A DNA stretch of 64,000 nucleotides from Polytrichum commune (GCA_950295325.1 OX485808.1:10294501-10358500), one strand, 5' to 3'. Positions 34,965 through 47,475 are shown, counted from the stretch's first letter. Program-made: numbers and translations. The notes: a model not told the origin generated them from the sequence alone.

Positions 34965-35260
34965 TCGAAAGAACCATTGCCCTTGCATTCTTGAAGGCCG
35001 CTTATCCACAAATCCCATATTGAGTGCACTTCACCTTCAAGGTCCAAAGTCCAATGTATATGTTCACTTCCATTGAGTAAATAAGCAATTGACTGGGATT
35101 TCATTTTCAAAGTGGAACTGCCAATAAAGCATGTAATTAACTTGAAAGTCAATTTTTTTTCCAAAACCCTCATTAGCATTGAGGTTATAATATTTGTGAC
35201 TTACCAATGAAAGGTCTTTGTCATTCTAAAATGGAAGTAAAATTAGTGATTTATTTTTTA
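34965..35260. repeat. Single-arm copy of the foldback element
   Basis: Matches one arm of 11152-12028: landmarks 'ccttgcattcttgaaggcc', 'cccatattgagtgc', 'tgggatttcattttcaaagt', 'aaaaccctcattag' and 'gacttaccaatgaaagg'. The opposite arm is absent. TTAATTA-rich sequence follows to about 35370, as in the centre of the full element. Confidence 0.7.
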
Positions 35261-36380
35261 TATGTTAAATACTATAATATTTGGTAAGCATACTTTCTGA
35301 TTTGATTGGTCTTAATTAGGATTAATCATAATTAATTAGACTTAGTTACATTCAATCACACTTAATTAGTTTAAATGCACATGAATACTTTGTCAAAGCA
35401 GAAGGCAAATCGGTCAAAATTAAAACTAAAAATTAAAAAATAGCATCGGACTGGGTGCTGACAATTGCACGGTGTATCAGGCCCAAACCACACGGGAGGA
35501 AAGGCAATGAGTTGGATGAATAGCATTGGTTCAAATGAGCAAGTGGTTGCCACATGAGAGGAAGTATGGGGAGTGGCAACAATGACTTTTTAGCTTCGGA
35601 TTTTGCTTTGAATCTTGCTTCGGGATCTACTTGGCAATAAAGTAGAGTGACATGGCACAATAAATGTAGTTTGCAACTACCGGGCACTAGTGCCCGGAAG
35701 TCCCACAATATAAGGAGAAAAATGAGGAAAAGGAGACTTTTCTTGGGCAAGGTGCCACGTTGGAGGAAGTTGTGAAACTTCTGGTGCCTCTGTGTGGGAA
35801 GGGCCTCAGTAGACAGCTTGGGCCACCTCTGTTGTAGCTTGCTCAATACTCTTCCTCACCGCTACAAAAACACTGAGTTGCATGACTTGCCTCAAACCTT
35901 ACCTGGACCCAGCCATCATGCTGGCCGATTTGCGTCGCCATGTAATTGCTGGAGTACATGCAGATCAGTACTACATCAGACTTCCGTCGTAATGATCAGT
36001 TGCAAATTTCAGTAAGTTTTACTTTCGATTCAGTGAAGTTTTGGCTTTCTGACAACAGTCATGGGCTTGCAGTTGCATCAAATCAAACAATGGAGTAGGT
36101 CTTGTTGTTCAGGGGCTTGGGCCGGCAGCCAACAGTTTGTCCACCCTGAATCCCAATCCAACCAATTTATTCTAGTCTTTCAATTGAAATGCCTGCCTGA
36201 CTTAGTAGTCACAGGCACCTAGTGAAATTTGAGTTCTAGCTATTGTTAATGCACGTATCAGTAAGTGTGACAATGCGCTTGCTTCTTGAGTGCATTAAGT
36301 TCAATTGCCTACGTACTTCTCATTTAACTGTGTGATAATATCAAGTGATGCCTCTGACGATGTAGACGTTGAAACTACTG
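35261..36380. other. Upstream region of the second F-box gene
   Basis: Contains an 18-bp perfect palindrome (35681-35698) and a GTAAGT-type donor at 36011 (TTTCA|GTAAGT) that could end a 5' untranslated exon. No supported coding sequence. Confidence 0.35.
35681..35698. other. Perfect 18-bp palindrome
   Basis: CCGGGCACTAGTGCCCGG, self-complementary with no spacer. It could be a binding site for a dimeric protein or chance; its length makes chance less likely. Confidence 0.6.
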
Positions 36381-36520
36381 GAAAAACTACATGCAAAGCT
36401 AACTTACGTAGTTGCTAGGGACATTCATTGTCAGCTTGAGCCTGGAAGTTGAAAAACTACATGCAAAGCTGACTTAAGTAGTTGCAGGGGAAATTCATTG
36501 TCAGCTTGAGCCTGGAAGTT
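36381..36520. repeat. 70-bp tandem duplication upstream of the F-box gene
   Basis: Two adjacent 70-bp units (36381-36450 and 36451-36520), each starting GAAAAACTACATGCAAAGCT and ending AGCCTGGAAGTT. They differ at only a few positions, so the duplication is fairly recent. It lies about 520 bp upstream of the ATG at 37037. Confidence 0.92.
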
Positions 36521-36659
36521 GAAGCTAACGTGATATTTCATGCCTCTAATTTCTTGAACTTACGTTTTGTGTATTTAGGACTTCTGGAGTTTGGCAACCT
36601 GGCTCAGCGTTGGAGATAATACTGCAAACATACATGTAGAATAGTACTTGAGAGCTGTG

Positions 36660-36673
36660 GGTATATATAATAT
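36660..36673 (+). promoter_or_regulatory. Possible TATA box of the second F-box gene
   Basis: GTATATATAATATA lies about 375 bp upstream of the ATG. Position and sequence fit, with no independent support. Confidence 0.3.
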
Positions 36674-37036
36674 ACTAAGGTATGTGGGCCATACCTATGT
36701 GGTCGCTCCGGTTAATTAATTGAACACCTACATCTGAGCAGTGTACAGAAGGGCTTGTAGCACTGCAAGGATATGTGACTTGGGTAACACGTCCTTTGTC
36801 GGTGGAAGATTATGCAAATCCACCACAGTGGTACTTATAGATTACTTCATGGTGCAAGACCATTTACATAGACGCAGGATGTACTGTTGCCTATGTCTCA
36901 TATTCTTGCAGCTTAAAACTACTGATGTGATGAGATTAGGTTATAAATGTGCTAATAAGTTAGTTTTCTTGATCTTTTTTTTATCAAGATCCCTGGGAGT
37001 TGCGCCATCCTAGTACTACTTGCAAGAGGGATCATA

Positions 37037-38494
37037 ATGGAAACAACACAAAGACAGTCCACTTGTCAATCTTCGGATGGTCATGAGCAAGACACTATTT
37101 CTCTTGATCCATCAATCGAAAAGGAGCCCATGAAACCTCTCTGTGAGATTTTACCAGTGGATTTTCCAGATCCACTAGGCAGTAGTAAACAAGGCCATTA
37201 TGATAGCAATTGGGAGATTTTGCCTGGGGAACTGCAAGACAAGGTGGTTGCGTGTATGCCGTTACACAACGCCATTCAATTCCAATCAGTGAGCAAAGCA
37301 TTCCGAGGTCTTCTCAGCAGATCGTCCTTTCTGCAGCCTCGGTCCCACCATTTTCCTACAGAAGGGAAGTTTACTCCCACGGCATTCTTCATCGACTCGG
37401 CTTCAAGCGGATGGCACTGGGTGGGGTTTGACATAGTTTCAAAGAAATGGAGTAGGCTGCCTTCACTCTCTTCTCTAGCCACTCCAGATGCAGATCTCTT
37501 CAAGGAGTTTCTAGTTGTTGGGAGCGGTGGCCTTCTCTGCATCAACATCTCGAAGCAACCTGATAAAGAGCAGTTGGTCGTTTGCAATCCATTGACGGGA
37601 ACTACAAGGGATCTTCCACCCATGAACTTTCCAAGGCAACCTGTGGTTATGCACATCATCCTCGACAAGGACACCAACAATTACAAATTAATCGTGGCCG
37701 GAAGCGCAACCATTGGCAGTGAGGACCTCTCGAGAAAGACGGAAGTTTATGATTCCTCCACCCGTGCATGGGAAGTGACTGACAATGTGCCAGGGCCAGC
37801 GTATGCTCTCAACGAGTACCAAACAGGGGCATTCTCCGAGGGCGTCCTGTATTGTGTTGGTTTTCTTGACGGGGAGAATCTGGCAACCCAGGGTGTTTTG
37901 GCTTACCATGTAGAGAGTGGAGAGTGGATTCACAATTGGCGGTGCACATTCCCAAGCTTGCAATGTTGTCAACATGTCACGCCATCAAACAATACACAGA
38001 TTTTTGAGAGCGAAGGATCAATCTTCCTGTACTGGGAGCAGGAGCACAGTCGCACAATGGTGCATTCCTGCATTGCGAAACTTGAAGCTCCGGTTGACAT
38101 CTCTCAAAGTCACTCAAGTGTTGATAGAACGCCAACCCATGATTCGCCATTGTGGTCAGTGCAAGTGAACGAGAGCTCGTCGGCCTCCAAGGGACTTTCG
38201 ATGTATCCGGAATACATTGGTGTCGGCCACGGGCCAGGAGAAGTGTGCATCTTCAACACCCTCGATCTTACAGGTTCGGTGCACAAGGTTGGAGATGGGC
38301 CAACAACATCAACACCACCGCCACTTGATCCACTGCCGGAATCTATACGTCGAGGACTCATTTCTACAAGTGTCAATAGTAGTGGGAATGAGACAAATGG
38401 GAGCGGTAGCAGCAGCAGTAGTGGGAGGCCCATCTTTTTCGCTTTGAATCCGCTCAGCTTCTCCTTTGAGCCGAGCTTCCACACTCCAGTCTAA
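37037..38494 (+). CDS. F-box protein with kelch/beta-propeller region, sister of 13336-14799
   Basis: An intronless 485-residue protein. The F-box is at about residues 61-97 (EILPGELQDKVVACMPLHNAIQF, then SVSKAF). It is followed by the same propeller-like region as the sister: WHWVGFDIVSKKWSRLP, VVCNPLTGTTRDLPPM, KTEVYDSSTRAWEV, GVLAYHVESGEWI, LYWEQEH, and the shared C-terminus SFEPSFHTPV. It is a candidate SCF substrate receptor. N-terminal 60 residues and a Ser/Gly-rich segment before the C-terminus (NGSGSSSSSGRP) differ most from the sister. The start is the first ATG in the frame after the upstream leader. The frame is intact, and changes relative to the sister look mostly conservative, suggesting selection on both. 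The 24-kb separation and lack of similar flanks point to an older dispersed duplication. Confidence 0.9.
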   Translation: METTQRQSTCQSSDGHEQDTISLDPSIEKEPMKPLCEILPVDFPDPLGSSKQGHYDSNWEILPGELQDKVVACMPLHNAIQFQSVSKAFRGLLSRSSFLQPRSHHFPTEGKFTPTAFFIDSASSGWHWVGFDIVSKKWSRLPSLSSLATPDADLFKEFLVVGSGGLLCINISKQPDKEQLVVCNPLTGTTRDLPPMNFPRQPVVMHIILDKDTNNYKLIVAGSATIGSEDLSRKTEVYDSSTRAWEVTDNVPGPAYALNEYQTGAFSEGVLYCVGFLDGENLATQGVLAYHVESGEWIHNWRCTFPSLQCCQHVTPSNNTQIFESEGSIFLYWEQEHSRTMVHSCIAKLEAPVDISQSHSSVDRTPTHDSPLWSVQVNESSSASKGLSMYPEYIGVGHGPGEVCIFNTLDLTGSVHKVGDGPTTSTPPPLDPLPESIRRGLISTSVNSSGNETNGSGSSSSSGRPIFFALNPLSFSFEPSFHTPV

Positions 38495-38935
38495 GTAAAG
38501 GAGCAGCATCTGTGCCGGAAACTGTCTCACCTGCCCTACTGAAGAGGACATTTCCGGTGGACGAGGGCACGCCACGTCAGGTCACGATCATCAACTGTAA
38601 TATCACACCTACCGTTGTGGCACAATTCCACATAGCAATTGGCTCTGCAGGAGCCGAGTTAGTGGATGTGTGGAATCGTGCCAAAGAGGTTGCAACGTGG
38701 ACATTTGAACTCTTGATCTTCTCGAGTTGATTGAGACCGAGGGCTTGCGATGCCACAATTTTGGGTTTGCTTTTTCAGCTTGAGTGAGTTCAGCTTCTCC
38801 TCCGAGACAAGCTTCCACACACCAGTCTAGTAAGTGGATGCGACAACATCTTCAACGGACTTTGGGCTTGGCTTCTCAACGTGGATTTGCTCAGCTTCTT
38901 CTTTAAGCCAAGCTTTCATCACGAGTTTATATGAA
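38495..38935 (+). pseudogene. Repeated C-terminal ends of the F-box gene
   Basis: After the stop at 38494, the last coding segment appears twice more. Around 38786-38830 it reads EFSFSSETSFHTPV followed by a stop, and around 38885-38925 it reads DLLSFFFKPSFHHEF. Each matches the true end (PLSFSFEPSFHTPV, stop) with growing divergence. No F-box or propeller sequence accompanies them. They look like partial tandem duplications of the 3' end, or the remains of tandem sister genes whose bodies are lost. Confidence 0.7.
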
Positions 38936-40114
38936 GGCAAGAGTACCTCCGCCCCATCTCCATCCCATATATACTCCACCATTGTATGCCATTCCATGAA
39001 CAATGAAACCCATGGACAAACCTAAACCTTTGATCGCAACTAGAATATTAAAAGAATCGTCTCACTAGTTAAAACACTTAAGTACACTCAAGTGGAAGCT
39101 TAAGTACACTTGAGTCCACACCAATAGGTGTAATAAGTGTACTTAAGTACCCTAGTTGAAAATTAGGGTGGCTTATGAAGAAATATAATAATAATTTAAA
39201 ACAAAAAATGATAACATATTAGCATTAAAAATTATGTTATATTTCTCAACTTACAATTATTGATGTTCGTGTAATAAATATTAATTTTGTGTTCCCAGTT
39301 TTGAGCATATAATATTATGGATTGAAAAAATGACATGAGTTTATAGAAGTTGCATCAACCAAAATTATAGGGGTATGATAAATTTATAATGGGCCACAAC
39401 AATAGATGTAGAAGGTGTAGTTATGTATGCTAACTAGAATTTTATACACAACATTTTTTTCATGTGAACAACAGAGGTGAACACCCATGTGACTTTGGAG
39501 GCTTATGTGTACACTGGTTGAGAGCTATGTTCTTATTGCACACTTCAATATTACAAGTACAATTGTTGGCTTCAAAATCCTCATGGTAAATTACGTCGTT
39601 GTATTGTTACATAATTTGTGTAGTCCAAGTGTGTAAGTTCTTAGACTGACCATTATCAAGGCATATTAAAGGGTGATCAATGACCCAATGACAATTACTT
39701 TCTAAATTTTCTCATTGGTTGAGAAATGAATGGTAGTTCCACTTTGTTTTACACTAGGTCATAAAAAATAAGAGTGACCATGTCAAAGAAATAAACAACA
39801 AAGTGACCTGAAAATGATATAGAATTCTACATGTCTAGAAATGGATAATATTTGGTGGTCATTCAAATTTTGTGGCGAGAAATTTTCTTTATAAATTATC
39901 TTTGTAAAAATGAAGGTGACCATGCCAATATATTAATGTATTTTCTTTAAATAAATAATTTTATGATATTTATTAAAAACATTCCGTCTCAATCTAAGTG
40001 TGCTTTACACTACATTTAATGCCAAGACTTTCACAAAATACAATTTTTTTTTATCATGGTCTTCGGACTGCCAACCATGACCACAAGATATCCTAAATAA
40101 TTTTTGTTGACAAC
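38936..40114. other. Intergenic, no gene seen
   Basis: AT-rich. A short inverted/direct cluster of 'taagtacact...caagt' lies at 39080-39160. No gene. Confidence 0.5.
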
Positions 40115-40119
40115 CTTTA
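40115..40119. repeat. Target site duplication of the gypsy element, left
   Basis: CTTTA directly before the left LTR; identical to 47471-47475 directly after the right LTR. Confidence 0.9.
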
Positions 40120-43100
40120 TGTTATGGACTTATTTGATAATGTATTGTTGAGGATGGAAATAAATTGCAGGGATGAATGTCCAAGACAGAAGTGTGGATG
40201 GATGGGAAGTCGAGGGACGAGCACGTGAATGACTCTTATCTATGTGAAGCAAAGTGAAAGTGATATACGCATATAGATAAGGAGACTTCAGTCTATGTAT
40301 AGAAAGACTCGAGACTTCTAAAAGTATCTTATGGATACTATGTATAGATAGGGCTCGGGGGAAGGAGAACACATGTTATGTTTTGTATGTGTCTCCAAGT
40401 TGGGAGGTGAGCCTTTTGTCAATAAATGATTGTTTATTGTTTATGAACAGTTTAACGATGTACATTACAAATTTATTATTAGAGCTTCGTTTTGTTGAAT
40501 TATACTATGTTGAATTGTGCTCGTGTTTTTTTTTAATAGTGTTGTGATTTTTTTTCCGAAGCATTATGGTTTCATTTGGTAATGCATGCTCTGCTTGAGA
40601 AAAACCAAAGTGGCGGGGTATCCAACCCTGAGCCGTTGTCTAAACGGATTCTCGATGCAATTGATGAAGAATTTTTCAAGAATCATAAATTCCCTCTAGT
40701 TTATAAATTTCAACCTGTCCATGTAGAAGTGATAGGTGGACGACCTTTGTCCTCAGGCAGTGTTACACATTAAACAATGCCTTTAGAGATGATATTTTAA
40801 GGCCATAGTAGCCACATGAACTTATACATCATTAAAACCCTTTCAGACCTTGTTATTCTTCATATCTCCTACTTACCAAAATACAACCCATCTGTAGACT
40901 GGAAGTTGCGAAAGATGCCTTTTCCCTTTCCATTGGAACATCTAGATAATAACCATGTTATAAAATTTGTTACCAAATGTGTTAGAAAACCACAAATGAA
41001 GAAACCCCTCTCAATTGGAGCAAGAACATTTGTAAGATCATCTAAGAAAGGCACACCATTCATCATCTATGTGGCTCCAACTGGTGTAGAGAAGACCTCA
41101 ACAACCAATATTCCGGAGCACTATAAGGATTTTGAAGATGTATTTTTGAAAAAGAATGCCAACATACTTCCAAAACACCATTTATATGATTGTGCAATTG
41201 ATTTGGAAGAAGGAGCACAACCGCCTTCTGACCCGATCTACAACCTTTCGCAAACGGAGTTGGTAAAATTATAGAAGTATATTTACGAGAATCTAGCCAA
41301 AAATTTCATTCGCCATTCCAAGTAACCAGCCGGAGCACCTATTCTATTTATAAAGAAAGAGGATGGCTCATTACAAATATGTGTGGATTATCAAGGTTTC
41401 AACAAGATAACAAAGAAAAATCACTATCCATTGTCAAAATCTTTGAACTTTTAGAACAACTCGGGAGTGCAATTGTCTTCATCAAGATTGACTTGCGCGA
41501 TGCTTATAACCTCATACAAATCAAGGAAGGAGACGAATGAAAGATAAATTTTCATACAAGATATGGCCATTTTGAATACAATGTCATGCCTTTCGGCCTT
41601 ACAAATGGCCTGTCAATTTTTTAGCATATGTTGAATGACATTTTTTGGGAGCGCCTTGACGACTTTATTGTCATCTATTTAGATAATCTTCTGATATTTT
41701 CCAAGGAAGATCATGAGAAGCACGTTCGGTTGGTCCTTAAGAAATTACGCGAGCGAGGACTCTACGCCAAGCAAGAGAAGTGTTTATTTCACCAAAGCGA
41801 GATGAAGTTTTTGGGATTCATCGCAACTACAGAAGGTTTGAAGATAGACCTGAAGAAGGCGGAAGCTATTATATTTTGGAAGGTTCCGAAGATGGTTCGA
41901 GATGTATAGTGTTTTTTTGGCTTTGCTAACTTCTATCGGATTTTCATCAAGAATTATTCACTAGTGGCTACCCCACTCACTCGGTTGACATACAAAAACA
42001 AGCTTAATTGGGGGCCATTAACAACGGAGGCATTTTTAAATCTTAAGGCGGCATTCACAATTGCGCCAATCTTGGTGCACCCATATTTTACGAAGATATT
42101 CTATTTGGAGACTGATGCATTGGATTTTTCATCTCAATCGTCATCTCGATGAAATCGACAAATTTAAGGTGGAAGAAAATTTGGTATACTTTGAAGAGCG
42201 TTTATTCATTCCAAAAGGTCCGACACGGCTTCAAGTTTTTCAATCTCGCCATGACTTTCTAGCTGCGGGTCATTTTGGATGCATCAAGACTTTGGAACTT
42301 TCTAGAGATTTTAGGTGGTCCGAAATGTGGAAGGATGTGAAAAACTTTGTTTCCTCTTGTGACATTTGTTCAAGATCCAAGAATCTTTGGCATCGCCCTT
42401 ACAGTCTCTTACATCCATTGTCCATCCCACGCTAGCCATGGTCTTCGGTATCTATGGACTTCATTACATATTTGCCGTTATCAAATTCATTTGATAGCAT
42501 TTTTATTATGGTGGATCAGTTTACAAAGATGACACACTTTGTCCCTTGCAAGAAGTCTTCATCAAGTGAAGTCACGGCAAGATTATTTTTCAATAATGTG
42601 TATCAATATCATGGTCTATCAAATGATATCGTATCTAATTAGGGAATTTAATTTGTATTGAAGTTTTAGAGATGTCTTTTAGACATATTGAGAGTGGATT
42701 TCAACCTCTCTTCAGCCTTCCATTCTCAAATTGACAGTCAAATATTTTTGGATTAATCAAGTTCTTAAGATGTATTTACGATGCAGTATCAACTATCAAC
42801 AACACAACTGGACAATATACTTGTCGCTAGCGGAGTTTGATAACAACAATACGCTTCATGCTTCAACTCAACAAACACCATTTTATTCCAATTATGGTTA
42901 TCATCCAAAACTTGATTTGTTGAGTTCACCGGCAAATGGTAATCCGGCAGCAGATGACTTTGCACAGCAACTATCACAAATTCAAGATGTTCTCAAGCTT
43001 CAATTACAAGCTGCCTAAAAATCTTACAAGACATCTGCAGACAAATTTCACAATCAGACATTTGCTTTTCAAGTTGGAGATAAAATATGGCTTCCTCGAC

Positions 43101-46100
43101 AAAATATCAAGATCACGAGTTCTTGTGATAAGTTGGATTATTGGAGATTGGGACCATTCGTCATCTAGAAGTAAATAAAAACAATGGCATTTCGTCTTGA
43201 GCTACCAACTTCTATGAAAATACATCCACTTTTTCATGTCTCTCTTTTAGAACATTATCGAGAGTCATCTTTTCTAGGAAAAGTACAACAACCACCGCCT
43301 AGTATCAAGATTGAGAATCATGAAGTGGAAAGATTACAAAATTTGTGACAAAGGTAGGGCAAGTTGGAGTAACTCGTACAATGGATTGGTTATGATATCA
43401 ACAAACGAACGTGGGAACTAGCTGTGAACCTTGCGAGCACATCTGAATTGGTATAGAAGTTTATTTGACTTTATTTGGATAAATCTAGGGCTTCTCTTGG
43501 GACTTGTCGCTTAAGAGGGAAGTAATCTTAGGGACATGATCTTTGGATACTTCTAGTTTCTTTGATTTTAGAACTTGCTTCTACTTTAGAACTTGTATTT
43601 ACTTTACATTACGTAAATATTTGTAGACTTTAGAACTTGTATCAACTCTAGCTTATGTAAATTCTTTTACTTTAGATTTTAGATATATAGGGGTCGAGGC
43701 TAAGGAATTCTTCAGTCTTGACAACGCATCTCTTAGAGCTCTCGCCCTCTTTGTTTTCCGTGTCCCTGACAGGTAGCAAACGAACCTTCAGTGCTCCAAG
43801 TTCAAGGATTCATTGGTTATTAATCAATTTCTATATTGATTGGTTCATGATCAACCCATAACTCGATGTTGTCTATGTTTGTATTAAAGTTAGGACTGCC
43901 AATGTCTAAAACGAAACTTTGTAAGGTTTTCTTATCCAATGGTGAGTAAAATCCGATTGACTGTCAATTGTTGGACACCCCTCTGGTATTGCAAGAAATG
44001 TAAACCATTGCAAATTTTGAAGTTTGGACAAGGAGTCAATACGACGTCATATTGGGAATGTCGTGGCTCAATGATGTGGATGCTTGGATTGCTTGCAAAC
44101 ATGGAGAGGTTCAAGGCAAGCTTTCTGATGACAAACCTTTCACAATCAAAGGTACAAAAGTTTTACCTAAAATACCTTTACTTTCTGCTGCACAAATGAA
44201 AAAGGTGTTTGAAAAAAAACAAGAAGTCTTTGTAATTGATATTCGTAAAATTTTATATGAGTCTGAACCAATTTGCAAAAAACCAATAAATGTTAAGGAT
44301 TTTCTTGCAAATTATCAGGATATTTTTCTAGATGAATTGTCAGGGATGCCACCTCATAGAGAAGTAGATCATGCTATTAAATTGGTACCCAGGGTGGCAC
44401 CGATAGCCAATAAACTCTATAAACATTCATCTAAAGAGAATATTGAATTAAAAAACTCAATTAAAATATTTGTTAAAATATGGATACGTTAGACCTAGCA
44501 ACTCTCCATGGGATGTTGTTGTGTTATTTCAAAAGAATAAAAATGGTAGTTTAAGACTATGCGTATATTTTAGAGCTCTAAATAAGTCTACCACCAAAAT
44601 CAAATATTCATTGACCATATTTGATGAATTGGTTGATCAATTGAGTGGGATATATAAATATTCAAAAATAGATTTGAGGACTAGATATAATCAAATTGAA
44701 ATAAAAGAGTGTGAAATTGAAAAAAATGCTTTTCATAGTGGTTTTGGTCACTATGAATATTTGGCAATGCCTTTTAGACAACCAATGTGTTTGCCACATT
44801 CATGAATCTCATGAATACTATATTAAAATAATATCTGGGAGTTTCACCCTTATTTTTATATATAACATATTAGTGTTTTTCAAAAATGAGGAAAAACATA
44901 AGGAACACCTTGGAAATGTGTTTAATATTTTGAGAAGACATAAAGTGTATGCTAAGAGAAACAAATTTCAATATTTCCGCACCCAGATTGAATACCTTGG
45001 ATATGTATTGTCTAGAGAAAAGGTGTCTCAGTTGATTCTGAATAGATCAAGACTGTGGTTGAGTGGCATGTGCCAAAAGATAAGATTAAAGTCAGACGTT
45101 CGTTGGGGTTGGCTACTTACATGAAGAATTATGTAAGGAATTTTGCCAAGATTGCAGTTGCCATGACGGATTTGTTGAAAGGCAAATTTGAAAGAATCAC
45201 TTGGACTAGTGATTGTCATGCAAACTTTGAGGTTTTGAAAAAAACTCTAACAGATGTCTTGAGGATCATGAATTCCTTGAATGGCATATTGGTCTTATGC
45301 ACTAATGCTAGTGATTTGGCTATAGGTGCTATTCTAATGCAAAAAGACAAAATAATTGCTTATGAATCTAGAAAGCTAAGCAATACAGAGTTGAATTATT
45401 TGGTTCATGAGAAAAAATTGTTAGGAACAATTCATGCATTGAAAGTTTAGCGCCACTATCTATTAGGTAGTTAATGTAATGATCATCAGTCATTACGATA
45501 TTTGACTAGTCAATTCAATCTTAATCGCAGACAAAGTCGTTGGATGAAATTGATGTAAGAATTTAATTTTGAGATTCTATATATCAAGGGCAAAGAAAAT
45601 GTTCTAGCTGACTCTTTGTGACGTAAACCAATTCTAAACACAACGTCCTTAGTGAAAGATACTATGTTTGACAACATCAAGAGATTTTTCAAGGATGGTG
45701 CGTTTTTCTTTGATTCTTTTGAGATTTTGTGAAAATAATTTAGAATTCAAAAGGAGATTGATAATTTTTTTGCGATGCGAGTATTTTATATTATAAGTCT
45801 AGAATTTGTATTTTGGAGATAGGGGATCATAAAAAAAAACATTCTTTACGATTGTCATAATATTCCTATCTCAGGTCATTCGGGGTCTTGAAAACATATG
45901 TGGTAGTAAAAAAATATTTATTTTGGTCAGGATTGAAGAGAGGTGTAAAAAATTATATCGAGAGTTGTTTGTTATGTCAAACGAACAAAGTGGAGCAAGT
46001 AAAATATCTAGGGTTGTTGCAACCATTGACTGCGCCTAACAAAAATGATAAGTCTATTTCTATGGATTTCATTGTAGATCTTCCTGGGACTAAAAAAAAC

Positions 46101-47470
46101 TTTGATAGCATTTTTGTGGTCATTGATAGACTAACTAAGGTGGCTCAATTTATAATTACAATGACAATTGTAATGGCTTCGAGAATAACTGAGTTATTTT
46201 TTAATAAGATATTTGTGAATTATAGATTGCCGCAAGAGATAATTTGTGACAGAGATAGAAAATTTGTAAGTGAATTTTGGAAATCTTTGTTCGAATTGAG
46301 TGGCACCAAAATTAGTATGACTTTTGCATATGATCTAGAAACGGATGAATAGACTGAGAGAACCAACAAGAGTCTTGAAGACATGCTTAGAATATACGTT
46401 GGAAAAAGACAACAGTCTTGGGATAAGTGGTTGTACTTGATACAATTTTTTTATAGTCAACGAGAGCATAGTATCATAGGGATGAGTCCATTTTATACTT
46501 TATATGGTCAGGAATGTAGAATTTTGATTTCCTTAGCAACTTTTAACTCTAAAACTGAAAGTTGGAATCAAATGATTCAAGATAAGCATAGTAATTTGAA
46601 ATGTGCTAAGCAACGTATGCAAGGTACACTAGAGAGATCCAAATTCTATGCCAATTATAGAAGGAGTGTGAGAGACTTGAGGTTGGCTAGAATGTATTTT
46701 TGAAAGCAATGCCTAAACGCCCTGGATTAAAACTTGGGAGGTCAAGAAAATTGTCTCCTAGATTTTTGGGCTCCATTTCAAATTCTTAAGAGAATTGGTC
46801 AAGTGGCGTATGCATTAGATTTACCTAAGGACTGGAAAATTCATGATGTGTTCCACGTACGTTTGTTAAGAAGATACGTGTCCGATCCCAATCATGTATT
46901 TCCATATTTTTCTCAATTAATTTTTGAGGGGGAGATGTTGGCTGAACCTGAAAGAATTTTGCATATTTCATTTGCAAGACCTTAGGAATAGGTCATTCAA
47001 GAGATTTCTTGTTAAATGGAAAGACTATTATGAGGATGAAGCATTATGGGAGTTGGAAAATGATTTCAATATTTTTTTTGTCGTTACAGACAATGACTTA
47101 GTTTGAGAGGGGAAGAGTGTAATGGACTAAGCTGGAAATGTATTATTGAGGATGGAAATAAATCGTAGGGATGAATGTCCAAGACCAAGAAACGTGGATG
47201 GATGGGAAGTCGAGGGACGAGCAGTTGGATGACTCTTGTCTATGTGAAGCAAAGTGAAAGTGATATATGCATATAGATAAGGAGACTTCAGTCTATGTAT
47301 AGAAAGACTTGAGACTTCTAAAGGCATCTTATGGGTACTACGTATAGATAGGGCTCGGGGGAAGGAGAACACAAGTTATGTTTTGTGTATGTCTCCAGGA
47401 TGGGAGGTGAGCCTTTTGTCAATAAATGTTTTTTTTATTGTTTATGAGCAATTTAACAAGGCACGTTACA
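40120..47470 (+). mobile_element. Ty3/gypsy LTR retrotransposon, with a second gypsy copy inside
   Basis: Left LTR 40120-40469 and right LTR 47118-47470, both with TG...CA ends and about nine in ten positions alike, so insertion is not recent. A perfect CTTTA duplication borders the element. A degraded initiator-Met-type primer site (..TATTAGAGCTTCG) follows the left LTR and a purine tract (GAGAGGGGAAGAG) precedes the right one. Parts of the outer element: possible gag start near 40566, then protease/RT linker from 44052, reverse transcriptase about 44470-45050, RNase H about 45180-45450, integrase about 45888-46350, and a chromodomain-like end (FLVKWKDYYEDEALWEL) at 47005-47070. Between about 40800 and 43900 lies pol of a different gypsy copy. 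The whole is a broken fossil with many breaks. Confidence 0.85.
40816..43880 (+). mobile_element. Inner Ty3/gypsy fossil nested in the outer element
   Basis: A second pol with its own order: protease/RT linker (HYKDFEDVFLKKNANILPKH, about 41118), reverse transcriptase including YLDNLLIFSKEDHEKH (about 41678), RNase H start, integrase zinc-binding and core regions (42290-42640), and the integrase C-terminal region to about 43450. A purine tract (AAGAGGGAAG) near 43512 is followed by LTR-like sequence (TTAGGGACATG onward, to about 43880). No matching 5' LTR is visible, so its left edge is uncertain. It interrupts the outer element between gag and protease. It is broken many times. Confidence 0.65.
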
Positions 47471-47475
47471 CTTTA
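47471..47475. repeat. Target site duplication of the gypsy element, right
   Basis: CTTTA, matching 40115-40119. Confidence 0.9.
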
